A DNA stretch of 64,000 nt from Cyprinodon diabolis. Its lineage: Eukaryota; Chordata; Actinopteri; Cyprinodontiformes; Cyprinodontidae. This document shows, piece by piece, positions 1 through 10,923 of this stretch. The notes beneath the pieces were generated by a model. The model made no database searches and was not told where the DNA came from. It was given only the letters and a program-made list of their open reading frames with translations. Numbering within the stretch: the stretch's first letter is position 1; each line of letters begins with the position of its first letter. The DNA lies in contig CM060070.1 of assembly GCA_030533445.1 (NCBI GenBank), positions 37,772,501-37,836,500 on the forward strand, in the 5' to 3' direction. A program made the position numbers and the translations under genes.

Positions 1-1490
1 TTTTCAAGGTCCTGCTGAGGCATGATTCATAGAATCCTGGAGATGTTCTTTAGGTGATAGAAGGCTGATTTAGTTACTGTCTTTATGAGCCTCTGAAAGT
101 TCAGCCAGTCCATCACTAGACCCAGATTTAGAGCCTGATTGGTGGTTTTTAGTTATATTTACTAAAGCTGTGTGCTAACTTTAAAATGCTCTTTTTCTTT
201 TGGTCCAAAACCTATTCCTTGAGTTTTGTTTTGATTCAGCTGAATAAAATGTTGTCCCATTATTGCATTGATTTCCTATATGTATTTACCCAAAGCCTGA
301 AGGGTAATATAGTCACCTGGTGAGATTGTAATGTCTTGTGCAGGAGAAGAAGACCCCCAGCCTTACATGCTGGGTCAGAGAGCTGGTGGTGATTCTTATT
401 ATCATTATTATCTTGTTCTAACAAAATATCCGCTTTTAACGCCTGTTTTATTAACTGTTTTCGTTGCCATCTGTTTAGCTACATGAAGCAACGCCATGTC
501 TTTTTTTTTTCAGAAGACTTTATGTTTCTTAATCACAGTTAGCACAGTTACTGAACAAATCTCTGACCATGTTTTCTTACAAGGTTTCCATCCATAAGGC
601 TCCTTTCAGGCTGGAAGAGGAAGGAAACATTACTATAAACTGCACTCAGAAAAATCTTAGATATGGAAACGCCTTTGTTGCACGGTTGGTAAACATTCAG
701 CTGTTAAGCACAGCATTTAGAAAGTGCTGCCTCTGGAAAAAACAACATTCCTTGTGCAAAGTTTTTTGAAATGAGACTTTTATTTAATGGAAATGCAAAG
801 CTCAGAGGAAGAAACAACTAGCTATAAAAAAAGTCTGACAAGCTTAAACATGCGTTCACTGTATGAAATGAAGAGAACATAAGTTTAAGGCATAGAAATT
901 AAGAGCAAGAATATTGGTAAACTGCTGCAAACTGCTATCAATCAAATTACAAAATGTGATAAACCTGATTTAATACCAAATACAGCTTGTTATTAACAAG
1001 TTCCTGCAAAATAAAAGCTATCCAAACATAAGAAACATGATCCCTGCAGTGTTTAATGAGGAATAGATTTAGGAAAGTAATCGTAATTTTATATATAACC
1101 AAGCATTTAGGCCACAATGTATAGATCAACGGATACAGTTTTTATGTTTGTTTTTTTTCTTGTGTCCTGTTTTGCCAATATATCTCTGGAAATCGATGTC
1201 CCAGAGTTAGATGATATCTCAACAGATTTGCTTTAACAAGCAGAGCATTATGACTGTTGCCATAAGGGTCCGCTTTGTACTTATATATGAAACATTATTG
1301 GAAATTATTTAGGGAGTAAAATCGTATATAACGGATATAGAGACGGAAAGGGAGGTGAGTAAGATAGAGGGGATAAGACCTAAGGGGAGAGTGAAAAAGA
1401 AAGGCATGAACAACTGCATGAAAAGAGAGAAAATGAAACAAAACAGCAAAAATGGACAACACAGGACACATACAGTAACTCCTGAAAGAA
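1..1490. other. AT-rich DNA, no gene recognised
   Basis: Only short open frames (70 codons or fewer) with no family resemblance. No repeat that I could match to another part of the window before the palindromic element at 1491. Probably intergenic or intronic. Confidence 0.6.
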
Positions 1491-1641
1491 ATAATGCAAC
1501 CGCTTTTGGCATATACTTAATCATATTTAGTTACTTTAACACAATTTTACGTAAGTTTTACATCCTACCCTGCTAACATGAAACAATTGTGTTAAAGTAA
1601 CTAAATATAATTAAGTAAATGGCAAAAGCAGTTGCATTATT
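1491..1641. mobile_element. Palindromic MITE (copy 1)
   Basis: A foldback element of about 150 bp. The left arm (from 1491, ATAATGCAACCGCTTTTGGC) is the near-perfect reverse complement of the right arm (ending at 1641, GCAGTTGCATTATT); both arms contain TTTAGTTACTTTAACACAATT or its complement, around a short spacer near 1550-1585. There is no coding capacity. A second diverged copy lies at 38454-38596, so this is a dispersed non-autonomous DNA element and not a chance hairpin. The superfamily is uncertain because the TSD cannot be separated from the TIR. Confidence 0.75.
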
Positions 1642-1764
1642 CCACACCTTTATTAGACGGGAGGGAAAGAAATCAGAAAACATAACAAAAAGAACAAAAT
1701 AAAAAGAAAAAAACTGTGTAAATATCACAAAAAGCTTCCAGAGCAGCGGGTATCATTTAGATAT

Positions 1765-2835
1765 TAGTGGTGGGCATTGATACATTTTTTAATCTGGATT
1801 AATCTCATTGTAATCTTGGAATTGATCTACATTAATCTAGATTAAAATGGCTCATTTGATTTCTGCCAAAGGGCTTTCTGAATCAGAATCACAATTACTT
1901 TATTAATCCCTTGCTGGAAATTATTTTCTTGCAGTGCAACCTTTTACAGAGATAAAAATAAGATTGTAAGTACAAATAAGATATAAGAATAAAATAAGGA
2001 TAAGAATAAAATAAGGATGATGTGTGTGCTACCTAAATAATAAGTAAAAGTAAGTCTTTGAACAGGTCTCATCTCTGTAAGCGCTTCTCTTTCCAAAATG
2101 CATCACAAAATGCATGAAAAAGCTTTTGTACAATAACTGGTCATGAAAATAAATAATATTCAATAAGATGTATTTGTATTGTATTATTCTGAACTGTAGG
2201 CACACATAGGCCTACAGGTCATGAACCTTGGAAATAACTAAAACTTACAAAACTGACAGACAGGGCACTAACAGAAGGGAAACAGGGAACAAACAGCAAA
2301 GGAAAAATCAAACAATGATCTGGCCTTGATAGCTGGCTTTGACTGAATATAAAGCAGAACCGACAGGTGGATGAGATCAGAGATGATTAGGAACTGGGCA
2401 AAACTAGGCAGGTGAGTGAAATGAGCAACTAAGACCAGCTATCTGAGCAAAGCATGACAGTGATGTGAAGGTTTTTAAAAATGTATCATATGAAACTCTA
2501 GCTCTAGAAAGGAAATAGGCTAAACAAATACCACAGAAGCAACATTTTCAAAAAGTGTCCCACTTAACCCACATTCACCTTAGCAATCATTGCTTTAAAG
2601 TGGAGAGGGCGGGACTTTTCAGAAATTGGCAAAAATCCTTCACTATACCTTTAAGCGAACCCGGCGACTTTATAGCTGCATCCATGTTAGCACGTCATGT
2701 TTGATGTGTTAAGAGTAGGCCTACACACAAGACTGATTCATTCTCGCCCCCAGATATACATCCGTGACAGATGTACATTGACGCTAAGTCATGCTATAGA
2801 CACAGCACCCAAACACCGATAACGGCCCACCACTA
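1765..2835. mobile_element. Non-autonomous hAT-type element with perfect 8-bp TSD
   Basis: The element begins TAGTGGTGGGC and ends GCCCACCACTA, an 11-bp perfect terminal inverted repeat, and is flanked on both sides by TTAGATAT (1757-1764 and 2836-2843). An 8-bp TSD with short TIRs is the hAT signature. The 1.07 kb interior has no transposase. It holds a fragment starting AATCAGAATCACAATTACTT (about 1879-2030), also found at 30352, and the terminal part of an LTR (about 2248-2459, ending CATGACA). It also shares a block near 2600-2660 (GGAGAGGGCGG...CTATACCTTTA) with 21560-21630. The interior is therefore at least partly a collection of later insertions. Confidence 0.85.
2248..2459 (-). repeat. 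LTR fragment inside the hAT element
   Basis: Read on the minus strand it starts TGTCATGCTTTGCTCAGATA and continues through a CCACCTG...CTTTATATTCAG stretch that closely matches the 5' part of the LTR at about 25885-26524 on the same strand. The 3' half of the LTR is absent, so this is a truncated LTR. The TATA-like CTTTATATTC is retained. Confidence 0.6.
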
Positions 2836-2843
2836 TTAGATAT

Positions 2844-4101
2844 CCATGTGTGTTGAATGCAAAACCTTTGGTTAGTACACAATGTTATTCAGGTGATATA
2901 TATCTTTAGCTGCGGCTTAGTATTTATTATTAGTGTGTATCCGTGACCACCTGAAAACCAACTCCAGTGGTATGCATGCTTGTGTATAAACGATTTACAA
3001 AGCATCTTCAGAAGGAAAATATACTTAATAGCAGGCTGCCCCAGATTTGCCCTAAAGGGCCCAGGATAAATAAAGGGTAAACACAGACCCCAGATCACGG
3101 GGACACAAGGAGGGCGGACATAGGGATGGCCACACGTACCAGAGAAGGGCAGACGAGAGCCTGGATGAGAACCCAGGGGTCTAAGGTCCTGGTGTGCACA
3201 ACCTCCCTAAGTGGGGACCCCACAGGGCCAGGAGGCCTAAGTCCAGCCCAGCAGCAACCTGGAATGAGAAAACGAACACCGAAGTACCCGACCAATTTTG
3301 GTATCTAATCGCAATTTTTTGGATTATATTTAATTTGCTACACCGAGGTGTTCAGATCACAATGTAGAAATCAATTAATGCATTTTTTTTGTTGTTTTTT
3401 TTAAGCCAGCGCACTGATATTGATATCAGTCTGATTATCGTGGAATTCTGTTGCCTTAGGTGGTATTTACCTGCAGTAGGAAAGTAGCTAAAGATAGTTC
3501 TAAGGTTTTTGGACTCCAGTGAATCCCAGTGAGAACCTTTATTCACTTGTGGAGAAAAGTCAAAACATCAGTGAACTTTCCCAGGCATTGCTGCCCTTTC
3601 ACAATCCTCCAAAAGAGGATCCATGATTTATCCAGGAGGTTGCAATGAACCCATAGCAGCATCTACGGGGATGCAGACCTCTGCGGGCTATATGCCCAAC
3701 TCAACTACCTCCCGAACTTCAGCCAGCGCCTTTGTTTGTCTATTTTATTACTGGACAGATTAATTTGTCCAGGTGTGTCTGGCCAATGTTGTCATGGTTA
3801 CTTAAGTCAGACATAGAGTACCTGGACTAATCAGTCTGTCCGTAAGAAAGAGAGGAAACAAAGGAATGTGGTTAAGTTCAGGAAGTAGTGGCATTTCTTT
3901 ACTTGCAATTTACCTCATTACTTATGCGCTCATGAAGTGGTGGTTTGCTGAGCAAGTTGTTGGCTAGAGTCACGTGTTTAGCGAGAGTTCAATCATCACT
4001 TAAACAAGCCTTTTGCATGTGTTGTTTTAAGTTGTTCTTAAAGATCAAATCGTGACACCGGTAAAGGATACTTTCGGGTTCCTTGTGAAAATATTAAAAA
4101 A
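2844..4101. other. No gene recognised
   Basis: Non-repetitive sequence with short frames only. The GC-rich patch at 3050-3290 has overlapping frames of 60-66 codons on both strands with no recognisable domain. I see no promoter, RNA gene or mobile element that can be supported. Confidence 0.5.
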
Positions 4102-4560
4102 AGGCAAGGCAAATTTATTTGCATAGCAGAATTCAGTACAAAGACAATGCAAAGTGCTTAACATGATTCAAAGCAAGTAGGAAAAAAAATAAATACAATA
4201 AAATAAAAAATGCAGAAACAAAAAAGAATATTAAAAACAGTCACACTAAAGAAAATAAAAAAGTTGAACTAATGATGTTTCAGTTGAACTGTTTAACTAG
4301 AACAGTCGAAGGCATTCCTAAACAAATCTGTTTTTAGTCTTGATTTAAAGGAACTCAGGCTTTCTGCACTTTTACAGTTTTCTGGAAGTTTGTTCCAGAT
4401 AAGTGGAGCATAGGAACTAAATGCTGCTTCTCCATATTTAGTTAAAAAAAAGGTTAGTAATTCACTTTGACGTTAATTTACATATAAAGATCCTTTCAGT
4501 GTCATGAGCAGGGATTTGAGGATGCATTCAAAGTATTATAAAAGACATGCAGCTGTTTGT
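4102..4560. repeat. Common fish interspersed repeat (GGCAAGGCAA...TTTATTTG type)
   Basis: Starts GGCAAGGCAAATTTATTTGC, continues with ...CAAAGTGCTTAACAT and later a block containing TGTTCCAGATAAGTGGAGCA. I recognise this from memory as a widespread teleost repeat, probably the 3' part of a non-LTR element, but the clade cannot be fixed here. A shorter second copy is at 24299-24400. Confidence 0.55.
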
Positions 4561-5337
4561 TTACTGGTCAAAGATGGCGGTTGCTGTTGCTAAAACCCGT
4601 CAAAACAACACCATTTTAACCTTTGTTTCTATCCCCACTTTCCTTTATGTTTTTTTTTCTTTTTTTTCCTTGGCTGGTCCTTGGCTAGCCCACTACAATT
4701 CCTTTTTAAACATCTAAAATATTATTTCTTTAATGATTTGTGGACATTAAGATCTAAAGAGAAGTGTTTTCTCCTGGTCAGACCCTGTAGTTCAGTGGAG
4801 TCAGAGTAAACAAATATGCACGCCCTATGAGAAGGCCACTGGTTGGAAGTTGGAAGGGGATTTTGCTGCCATTCGGCTACCATTTGACTGGCTTTTGACT
4901 GGGAAGGGCCATTTTGAATGGCTGCTACTGTAGACTGGGCGCCTACAGGGAAACTTGGCCACAAGAAAGAGAAACTGCAATATATATGATACTTACTTGT
5001 CAGATACTTATATTACTCTTTGTGATACAAGTTATGCCTTTCGGGACCTTAACTCTGACTTCTTTAACCAATCCACAGACGAAAAAGTTGTAGGCATTCT
5101 TGCTTTTCCAAGCCTTCATTTGTTTAGCAGTGTAAAAGCTTGTTTGTAACACTATATAGTTTAAAATATCTGGAACTGAACTGTCGGGTATTTTAATAAA
5201 TCGTAAGTCTTGGATAAGGATCTATTTCGTCACACAATTAGACTTTTTCGATTTATCGATTCTGAGAATTATAATCTAAAGCATTGAAATATTTGGAAGA
5301 AGAGTCGCATTTCCTTCGGCAGCCATTTTTAGTTGGC
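4561..5337. other. No gene recognised
   Basis: Short frames only. This is the left flank of the gypsy insertion; its last five bases (5338-5342, CTGAC) form the left TSD. Confidence 0.55.
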
Positions 5338-5342
5338 CTGAC

Positions 5343-6068
5343 TGTCATGATGAGTCTCTGCGATTAAACCCACATGCAGAACACCACACGAAGCTGGGTA
5401 AAAGTTAAACAGTTTATTTAGGAAATGCAAATACACAGAGTAAACAAGCACAGGTACTGGTCCGGGACTCGGTTTCACAGAGTATCTGTGGAGAGGGATA
5501 GTTTGGTTAGCCAGGCAGCAATGAAAGCTTGGCAGAGTTGGGATCTTGGTTTGTACCTGATGAGGTTCAGACAGTTCAGTAGAGAGAGGGAACTGGTTGG
5601 GTCCAGAGACTGTGATTCCAGCAGAGAGTTCAGCAGCTACAGAGCTTAGCTTCAGGCTAGCGAGATTCAGACCTTGAGTTGTTCTTCTAGTTCTTTCCTG
5701 AGAACTAGTTGGAAGATTCAGGTTGAGGATCTTCAGGTTTGGCTTCTTCGGGCAGGCAGGCTGGTTTCCAAACATGAGCTCTTCCAGAGCTACTGAGTTC
5801 AGTCGGGTTTCCTGTGAGCAGAGAGGACAGAGACTGATTAGGATCAGGTTACTCTCTAGAGCAGACAGAGATTCTTAATTCAGGTTGAGGCTCAAGTTCC
5901 GCTAACCAAAACTGGTCAACACTCCGGCGCTGAAGACAGGTCTGGTTGCTGCTTAAGTAGAGAGGTCTCCTGATGAGCTGATGATCCTCAGGTGTGTAGA
6001 AGGCTCCAGCTCAGGAGCTCCACAGCGCTCTCTGCTGGAGACAGGTGGCAGATCTCCAGATCCCAACA
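5343..6068 (-). repeat. 3' LTR of the gypsy element (726 bp)
   Basis: Aligns along its whole length with 12001-12731, with a few substitutions and a 6-bp length difference near 5455. The minus-strand start TGTTGGGATCTGG abuts a polypurine tract, and the minus-strand end ATGACA abuts the TSD CTGAC. Confidence 0.95.
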
Positions 6069-6087
6069 GTACACCCCCCCCCCTCAA
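6069..6087 (-). promoter_or_regulatory. Polypurine tract of the gypsy element
   Basis: On the minus strand TTGAGGGGGGGGGG followed by TGTAC lies directly before the 3' LTR start TGTTGGG. A G-rich tract here is the expected primer for plus-strand DNA synthesis in LTR retrotransposons. It follows straight on from the stop codon of the chromodomain frame. Confidence 0.8.
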
Positions 6088-7400
6088 CGACAGCCTCCTG
6101 GCGGTCCAGAGGAAGTGGACGGGAGAGAATCTTTGTAGTCCTCTATGAGGGACGGATCCAGGATGAAAGAGCCAGGGACCCAGGTGCGGTCCTCCGGACC
6201 GTAGCCCTCCCAGTCGACGAGGTACTGCCAACCGCGACCTCGACGACGGGACGGACCAATGTATCTGGGGGAGAGTTTCTTAGACATTGATTTGAGCAGG
6301 ATATCACGGGTAGAAAGCCATACCTCTTGTCCAGGTGTATATCCGGGTGCGGGACGACGATTCTTGTCAGCAGATCTTTTGTTTTGGATGGCAGTATGGT
6401 TGAGGGCAGTGATGGTTTCGTTCCAGACATTGTGGCAACGATGGATGTGGTGATGGACGGACCTGACAGCTATCTCTCTCTCGTCTGCTGGGAAGAATGG
6501 CGGTTGGTAACCAATAGAGATCTGGAAAGGAGATAAACCAGTTGCGGCGGATCGTTGGGTGTTGTGTGCATATTCTACCCATGCCAGAAACTGACTCCAG
6601 TCAGTCGGATTATTGGATGTGAGGCAACGGAGAGTGGATTCAAGCTCTTGATTCATCCTCTCCGTTTTACCGTTTGTCTGAGGATGATAACCAGAAGAGA
6701 GAGAGATTTTCGAGTTTAGAGCGGAACAGAAAGTTTTCCAGACCTGAGAGATGAACTGGGGACCACGATCAGAAAGGATCTCCTGAGGGATGCCGTGCAG
6801 ACGGAAGACATGTTTGACCAGGAGCTGGGCAGTTTGGAAAGCTGTGGGTAATTTTCTGAGAGAAACCAGATGACAGGCCTTGGAGAAACGATCGACAATA
6901 GTTAATATGGCAGACATACCACTGGAGACTGGGAGACCGGTAACGAAGTCCACAGCGATGTGGGACCATGGACGAGGCGGAACAGGCAGAGGACGCAGCA
7001 GCCCGGAAGGTGGTTGATGGGTAGGTTTATTCCTGGCACAGATGGGACAGGCCAACACGTACTCCTTCACGTCCTTGTGAAGGGACGGCCACCAGAAGCG
7101 TCGTGTGATGAGGGCGATGTTCTACTCACACCCGGATGGGCAGAGAACTTGGCTGCATGCATCCACTGGATGAGACGGGATCTGACAGATGATGGAACGT
7201 AAGTTCTGTTAGGTGGTCCGTTACCTGGGTCAGGTTCAGAGGCCAAGGCTAGGTTGATGAGATCCGTAATCTCCCAGGAAACGGCTCCAACCGTGCAAGT
7301 GGCAGGGAGGACAGGCTCGGGTGTTTCAGGTTGGTCAGAAGAGTACAGACGAGAGAGAGAGGCAGGCTTGATGTTCTTGGAACCGGGTCTGTAAGAGATG
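6084..7400 (-). pseudogene. Gypsy integrase with truncated chromodomain (pol 3' part)
   Basis: Integrase joins retrotransposon cDNA to host DNA; the chromodomain is thought to steer it to marked chromatin. The 328-codon open frame (6084-7070) shows the CPICARNK half of the HHCC zinc finger, then the catalytic core: D in [11 protein letters not shown] in LSDRGPQF, and E in [16 protein letters not shown]. The first half of the zinc finger (HPGVSRT) lies upstream in another frame, showing a single-base frameshift near 7120. After SPRYIGP the frame jumps straight to [17 protein letters not shown], the middle of a chromodomain. The integrase tail and chromodomain start found in intact relatives (roughly 50 residues) are deleted near 6252. 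The region up to 7400 encodes the RNase H-integrase linker and is cut off by the L2 insertion. Confidence 0.9.
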
Positions 7401-7406
7401 ATTACA

Positions 7407-8408
7407 GATCGAATTCAGTTTGTTTATGTTAATGATAGATCTTCAACACACTCAAAGGTTACCTGTGGAGTACCACAGGGATCAGTGCTAGGACCAATTC
7501 TCTTTACTTTATACATGCTCCCAATTGGTAGAGTTATTAGACAGCATGGGATTAATTTCCACTGTTATGCTGATGATACCCAGCTATATCTGTCTATAAA
7601 TCCAGATGAAGCTAACCCATTACATAGATTACAAGCATGTCTTGAAGACATAAAAACCTGGATGACTCTTAACTTTCTGCTTCTGAATGCAGACAAAACA
7701 GAAGTTATAGTCTTTGGACCAGAGTCTCTGAAAAAGAAGCTGATTAGCCAGTCACTTCATTTGGATGGGATTAAACTGATTTCAGATAATAAAGTAAAAA
7801 ATCTTGGTGTTATTTTTGATCAGGACCTGTCATTTAAATCCCAGATCAAAGAGGTTTCTAGAATTTCCTTCTTTCATCTGAGGAACATTGCAAAAATTAG
7901 AAATCTCCTGTCCAGGGGTGATGCTGAGAAACTAGTCCATGCATTTGTTACTTCAAGGCTGGACTATTGTAATTCTTTACTATCAGGAAGTCCACAAACT
8001 GTAGTTAAAAGCCTTCAGCTGATCCAAAATGCTGCAGCCAGAGTTCTGATGAAAATTAAAAAGAGAGATCATATCTCTCCTATCCTGGCTTCTCTTCATT
8101 GGCTTCCTGTTAAATCAAGAATAGAATTTAAAATCCTCCTTCTCACATATAAAGCCTTAAATGGCCAAGCTCCATCTTATATCAGAGATCTGATTGTTCC
8201 TTATGTTCCTAACAGAGCACTTCGCTCTCAATCTGCAGGTTTACTAGTGGTTCCTAGAATTTCTAAAAGTAGAATGGGAGGCAGATCTTTTAGTTATCAG
8301 GCTCCTCTCCTGTGGAACCAACTACCAGTTTTAGTCCGTGAGGCAGACACTCTGTCTACTTTTAAGACTAGGCTTAAAACTTTCCTTTTTGATAAAGCTT
8401 ATAGTTAG
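7407..8408 (+). pseudogene. L2 ORF2 C-terminal part: reverse transcriptase and downstream domain
   Basis: The open frame starts at an ATG supplied by flanking gypsy sequence at 7398 and enters L2 sequence within a few codons. It holds RT motif B ([14 protein letters not shown]) and motif C ([11 protein letters not shown]) near residues 25-65, the thumb region, and the conserved C-terminal block found in L2-type proteins ([40 protein letters not shown]). It ends at a TAG at 8406-8408. The endonuclease and RT motif A are missing because of 5' truncation, so it cannot retrotranspose. Unlike copy E it has GAA where E has a premature TAA. Confidence 0.9.
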
Positions 8409-9142
8409 GGTGGCTCAGGTTATCCTGAGCTCTCTCTCTATAGTTATGCTGCTATAGGCTTAGACTTTTGGAGGACATAGGGACCCCCATTTCATCATTC
8501 TGCTTCATTCTCTCTCTGTTCTCCTATTCTGCAGAATCTGTTTGTTCAATCTCTAACCTTCTGCTCTCTCTGCTTTTCCTCAGAGTAGCCTTGCCTCGTC
8601 TGTTCCTGTTTGGCTGTGACGTCATCCAGGAAAGAAACATCAGCTGTGCTGCTTCCATCAACACCCTTGTTTATAGATGTTGGAGATCGGCCTGTTTTCC
8701 AGTGTGGTCCTGTTTCTCTGGCCGTGGCTGGGTGGATGTGCTCTCTTCATCCTCTGGCATGGGAGCTGCCTTGGAGCTCGTCTGCCTGGCTGTGTGTTTC
8801 CTGGACGGGGCCGCCTTTTACAGCTGCTTTTTGTATCTCTGCTTCTGTCTCCTTGAACCCCAGTCGGCCTTGGCAGATGGCCGCTCACACTGAGCCTGGT
8901 TCTGCTGGAGGTTTCTTCCTGTTAAAAGGGAGTTTTTCCTCTCCACTGTCGCTACAAGCATGCTTAGTGTGAGGGATTGTATTTGAGTCAATGAGTCAAT
9001 GCAATCAACTGGTTTTCCTTAGATAGAAAACTTTGTATCAATTTGACTGTATGATCTGGTTGAACTGTAAAGTGCCTTGAGATGACATGTGTTGTGAATT
9101 TGGCGCTATATAAATAAACTGAATTGAAATTGAATTGAATTA
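7407..9142 (+). mobile_element. L2-clade LINE copy A, 5'-truncated, inside the gypsy RNase H
   Basis: Homology to the longer copy at 42199-44674 starts at GATCGAATTCAG (7407) and runs through the 3' UTR to the tail ATAAATAAACTGAATTG with TTGAA repeats at about 9142. It is in antisense orientation to the gypsy element and separates its RNase H (9143 and above) from the linker and integrase (7400 and below). The two copies differ at only a few positions by eye, which points to recent activity of this L2 lineage. The TSD is unclear. Confidence 0.93.
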
Positions 9143-10473
9143 AATCGGGAGAAAAACAGAGACCAACGGGAATGGCGTGGATTGGACCTCTTGGCGGCCT
9201 GAATGTAGGATAGGTTCTTGTGATCTGTCCAAACTAGAACCGGATGTTCAGCCCCCTCAAGCCAATGTCTCCATTCTTCCAGGGCTAGTTTGATGGCCAA
9301 TAATTCTCTGTCACCGACATCGTAATTTTGCTCGGCTGGAGAAAGTCTGCGTGAGAAAAAGGCACAGGGGTGAGTTTTTTGATCTGAGTCAGATTGTTGA
9401 GACAAAACAGCTCCCACTCCAGAATCAGATGCGTCCACCTCTAATATGAACTGTTTAGAGGGGTCAGGTTGAATCAAAATGGGTGCGCTGGAAAAAAGAG
9501 TCTTGAGTTTGTTAAAAGCTGCTTCAGCCTCTGGAGACCATTTGAATGTCCTCTTAACAGAAGTTAGAGCTGTGAGGGGTAGAGCTGTTTGACTGTAGTT
9601 TCTGATGAAACGTCTATAGAAGTTGGCAAACCCCAGAAATCTTTGAAGCTGCTTACGGTTCTCGGGAGTTGGCCAGTCCATAACTGTTTTTATTTTGTCT
9701 TCAGATGGCTTCACCTGCCCGCCCTCGAGCACAAACCCTAGAAAAATGACAGATGGTTGGTGAAATTCACATTTTTCAGCCTTTACGAAAAGTTTATTCT
9801 CAAGCAGTCTTTGAAGGACCAGACGAACGTGTTTCTTGTGATCAGACAGGTTTCTTGAGTAAATCAGGTTGTCATCAATGTAAACAAAAACAAAAACGTT
9901 GAGGAAGTCTCTGAGAACATCATTCACTAGAGCTTGGAAACAGGCAGCAGCGTTTGTCAGGCCAAAAGGCATGACCAAATATTCAAATTGGCCTATAGGG
10001 GTCTTAAATGCTGTTTTCCATTCGTCTCCTTCTCTTATCCTAAGGAGATGATATGCGTTTCTTAGATCAAGTTTAGTGAACACTGTTGCCCCTTGGACAG
10101 GTTCGAAAGCTGATGCTAGTAATGGTAAGGGATATTTATTTTTGACGGTTATTTGATTCAATCCTCTGTAATCGATACAGGGTCGGAGAGAACAGTCCTT
10201 TTTTCCCACAAAGAAAAAACCAGCACCGAGAGGTGATGAAGATGGTCGGATGATTCCAGCAGCAAGTGACTCGTTGATGTATTTCTCCATAGTCTCTCGC
10301 TCAGGTTTGGAGATGTTAAACAGTCTACTGCTGGGAAGGGGAGCTCCTAGTAATAAATCTATGGCGCAGTCATATGGTCTATGTGGTGGAAGGGACATCG
10401 CACTGACCTTGCTGAAGACTGGTGCCAGATCGTGGTACTCGGAAGGAACGGAAGAAAGGTCAGGAGGGTCCAC
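9143..10473 (-). pseudogene. Gypsy reverse transcriptase and RNase H (pol), interrupted
   Basis: Copies genomic RNA into cDNA and removes the RNA strand. The minus-strand frame shows RT palm motif A ([14 protein letters not shown]), the [12 protein letters not shown] region, and the catalytic loop YIDDNLIYS, in which N replaces the usual I after the two Asp residues. The connection domain follows ([15 protein letters not shown]), then RNase H with [30 protein letters not shown] and [11 protein letters not shown]. After FSRF the frame runs into antisense L2 tail and stops. The chosen start (Met at 10473) is only the first Met after a frame break; the real polyprotein would come from upstream. 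Confidence 0.93.
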
Positions 10474-10923
10474 CTACCCGCTACCTCTAGGGAACTGAAT
10501 AGCAGGTGCCGCAGAACGGAGACATGAGACGTGACAGGAAGCGGACCAAGACTCAATGTGGCGTTCAGCCCAGTTGATGTGAGGGTTATGAAGTTCCAAC
10601 CACTGGAATGCTAGTACCAGAGATGAACATGCAGAGGAAAAAACAAAAAAGGTTAGAGTCTCACAGTGATTTCCAGATATTAGGAGCTCTAATGGTCGTG
10701 TCTGATGAGTGACTTGATGCAGCTTCTTCCCGTCGATAGCTGAAACTCTTCAGAGGAATAGTCTCAATCTTCAATTGTTGAACTAGGTTAGAGTCAATGA
10801 GGTTTCTCTCACAACCAGGGTCAATGAAAGCAGATAAGGTGAGAGTCTGATCAGAACAAAACAGAGTAGCAGGTAACAGTAGGTGAGGAGATTTCTCAGA
10901 TCTTAGATGGTCCGTCAGACTCC
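10474..10923 (-). pseudogene. Gypsy aspartic protease region, frameshifted
   Basis: Between gag and RT, one minus-strand frame (10661-10927) contains LSAFIDPGCERNLID, matching the retropepsin active-site segment; the expected Gly/Ser-rich DSGA or DTGA is changed to DPGC. Downstream sequence typical of the protease-RT linker continues in other frames, with breaks near 10690 and 10480-10500. The protease would cut Gag and Pol, but this copy is not functional. Confidence 0.75.

Noticed and set aside
3095..3308. Overlapping frames of 60-66 codons in a GC-rich patch as a possible exon
   Set aside because: No domain, no convincing splice sites with a partner exon, and frames on both strands.
5425..5775. 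Frames of 74 and 148 codons in the left gypsy LTR (and 76/138 in the right)
   Set aside because: Both pairs lie wholly in the LTR copies and have no domain; they are by-products of a GC-balanced LTR.
8468..8972. Recurrent 120-141 codon frames and 76-codon antisense frames near the ends of L2 copies A-F
   Set aside because: They recur only because the L2 3' UTR is repeated. They lie after the ORF2 stop, differ in frame integrity between copies and show no domain.
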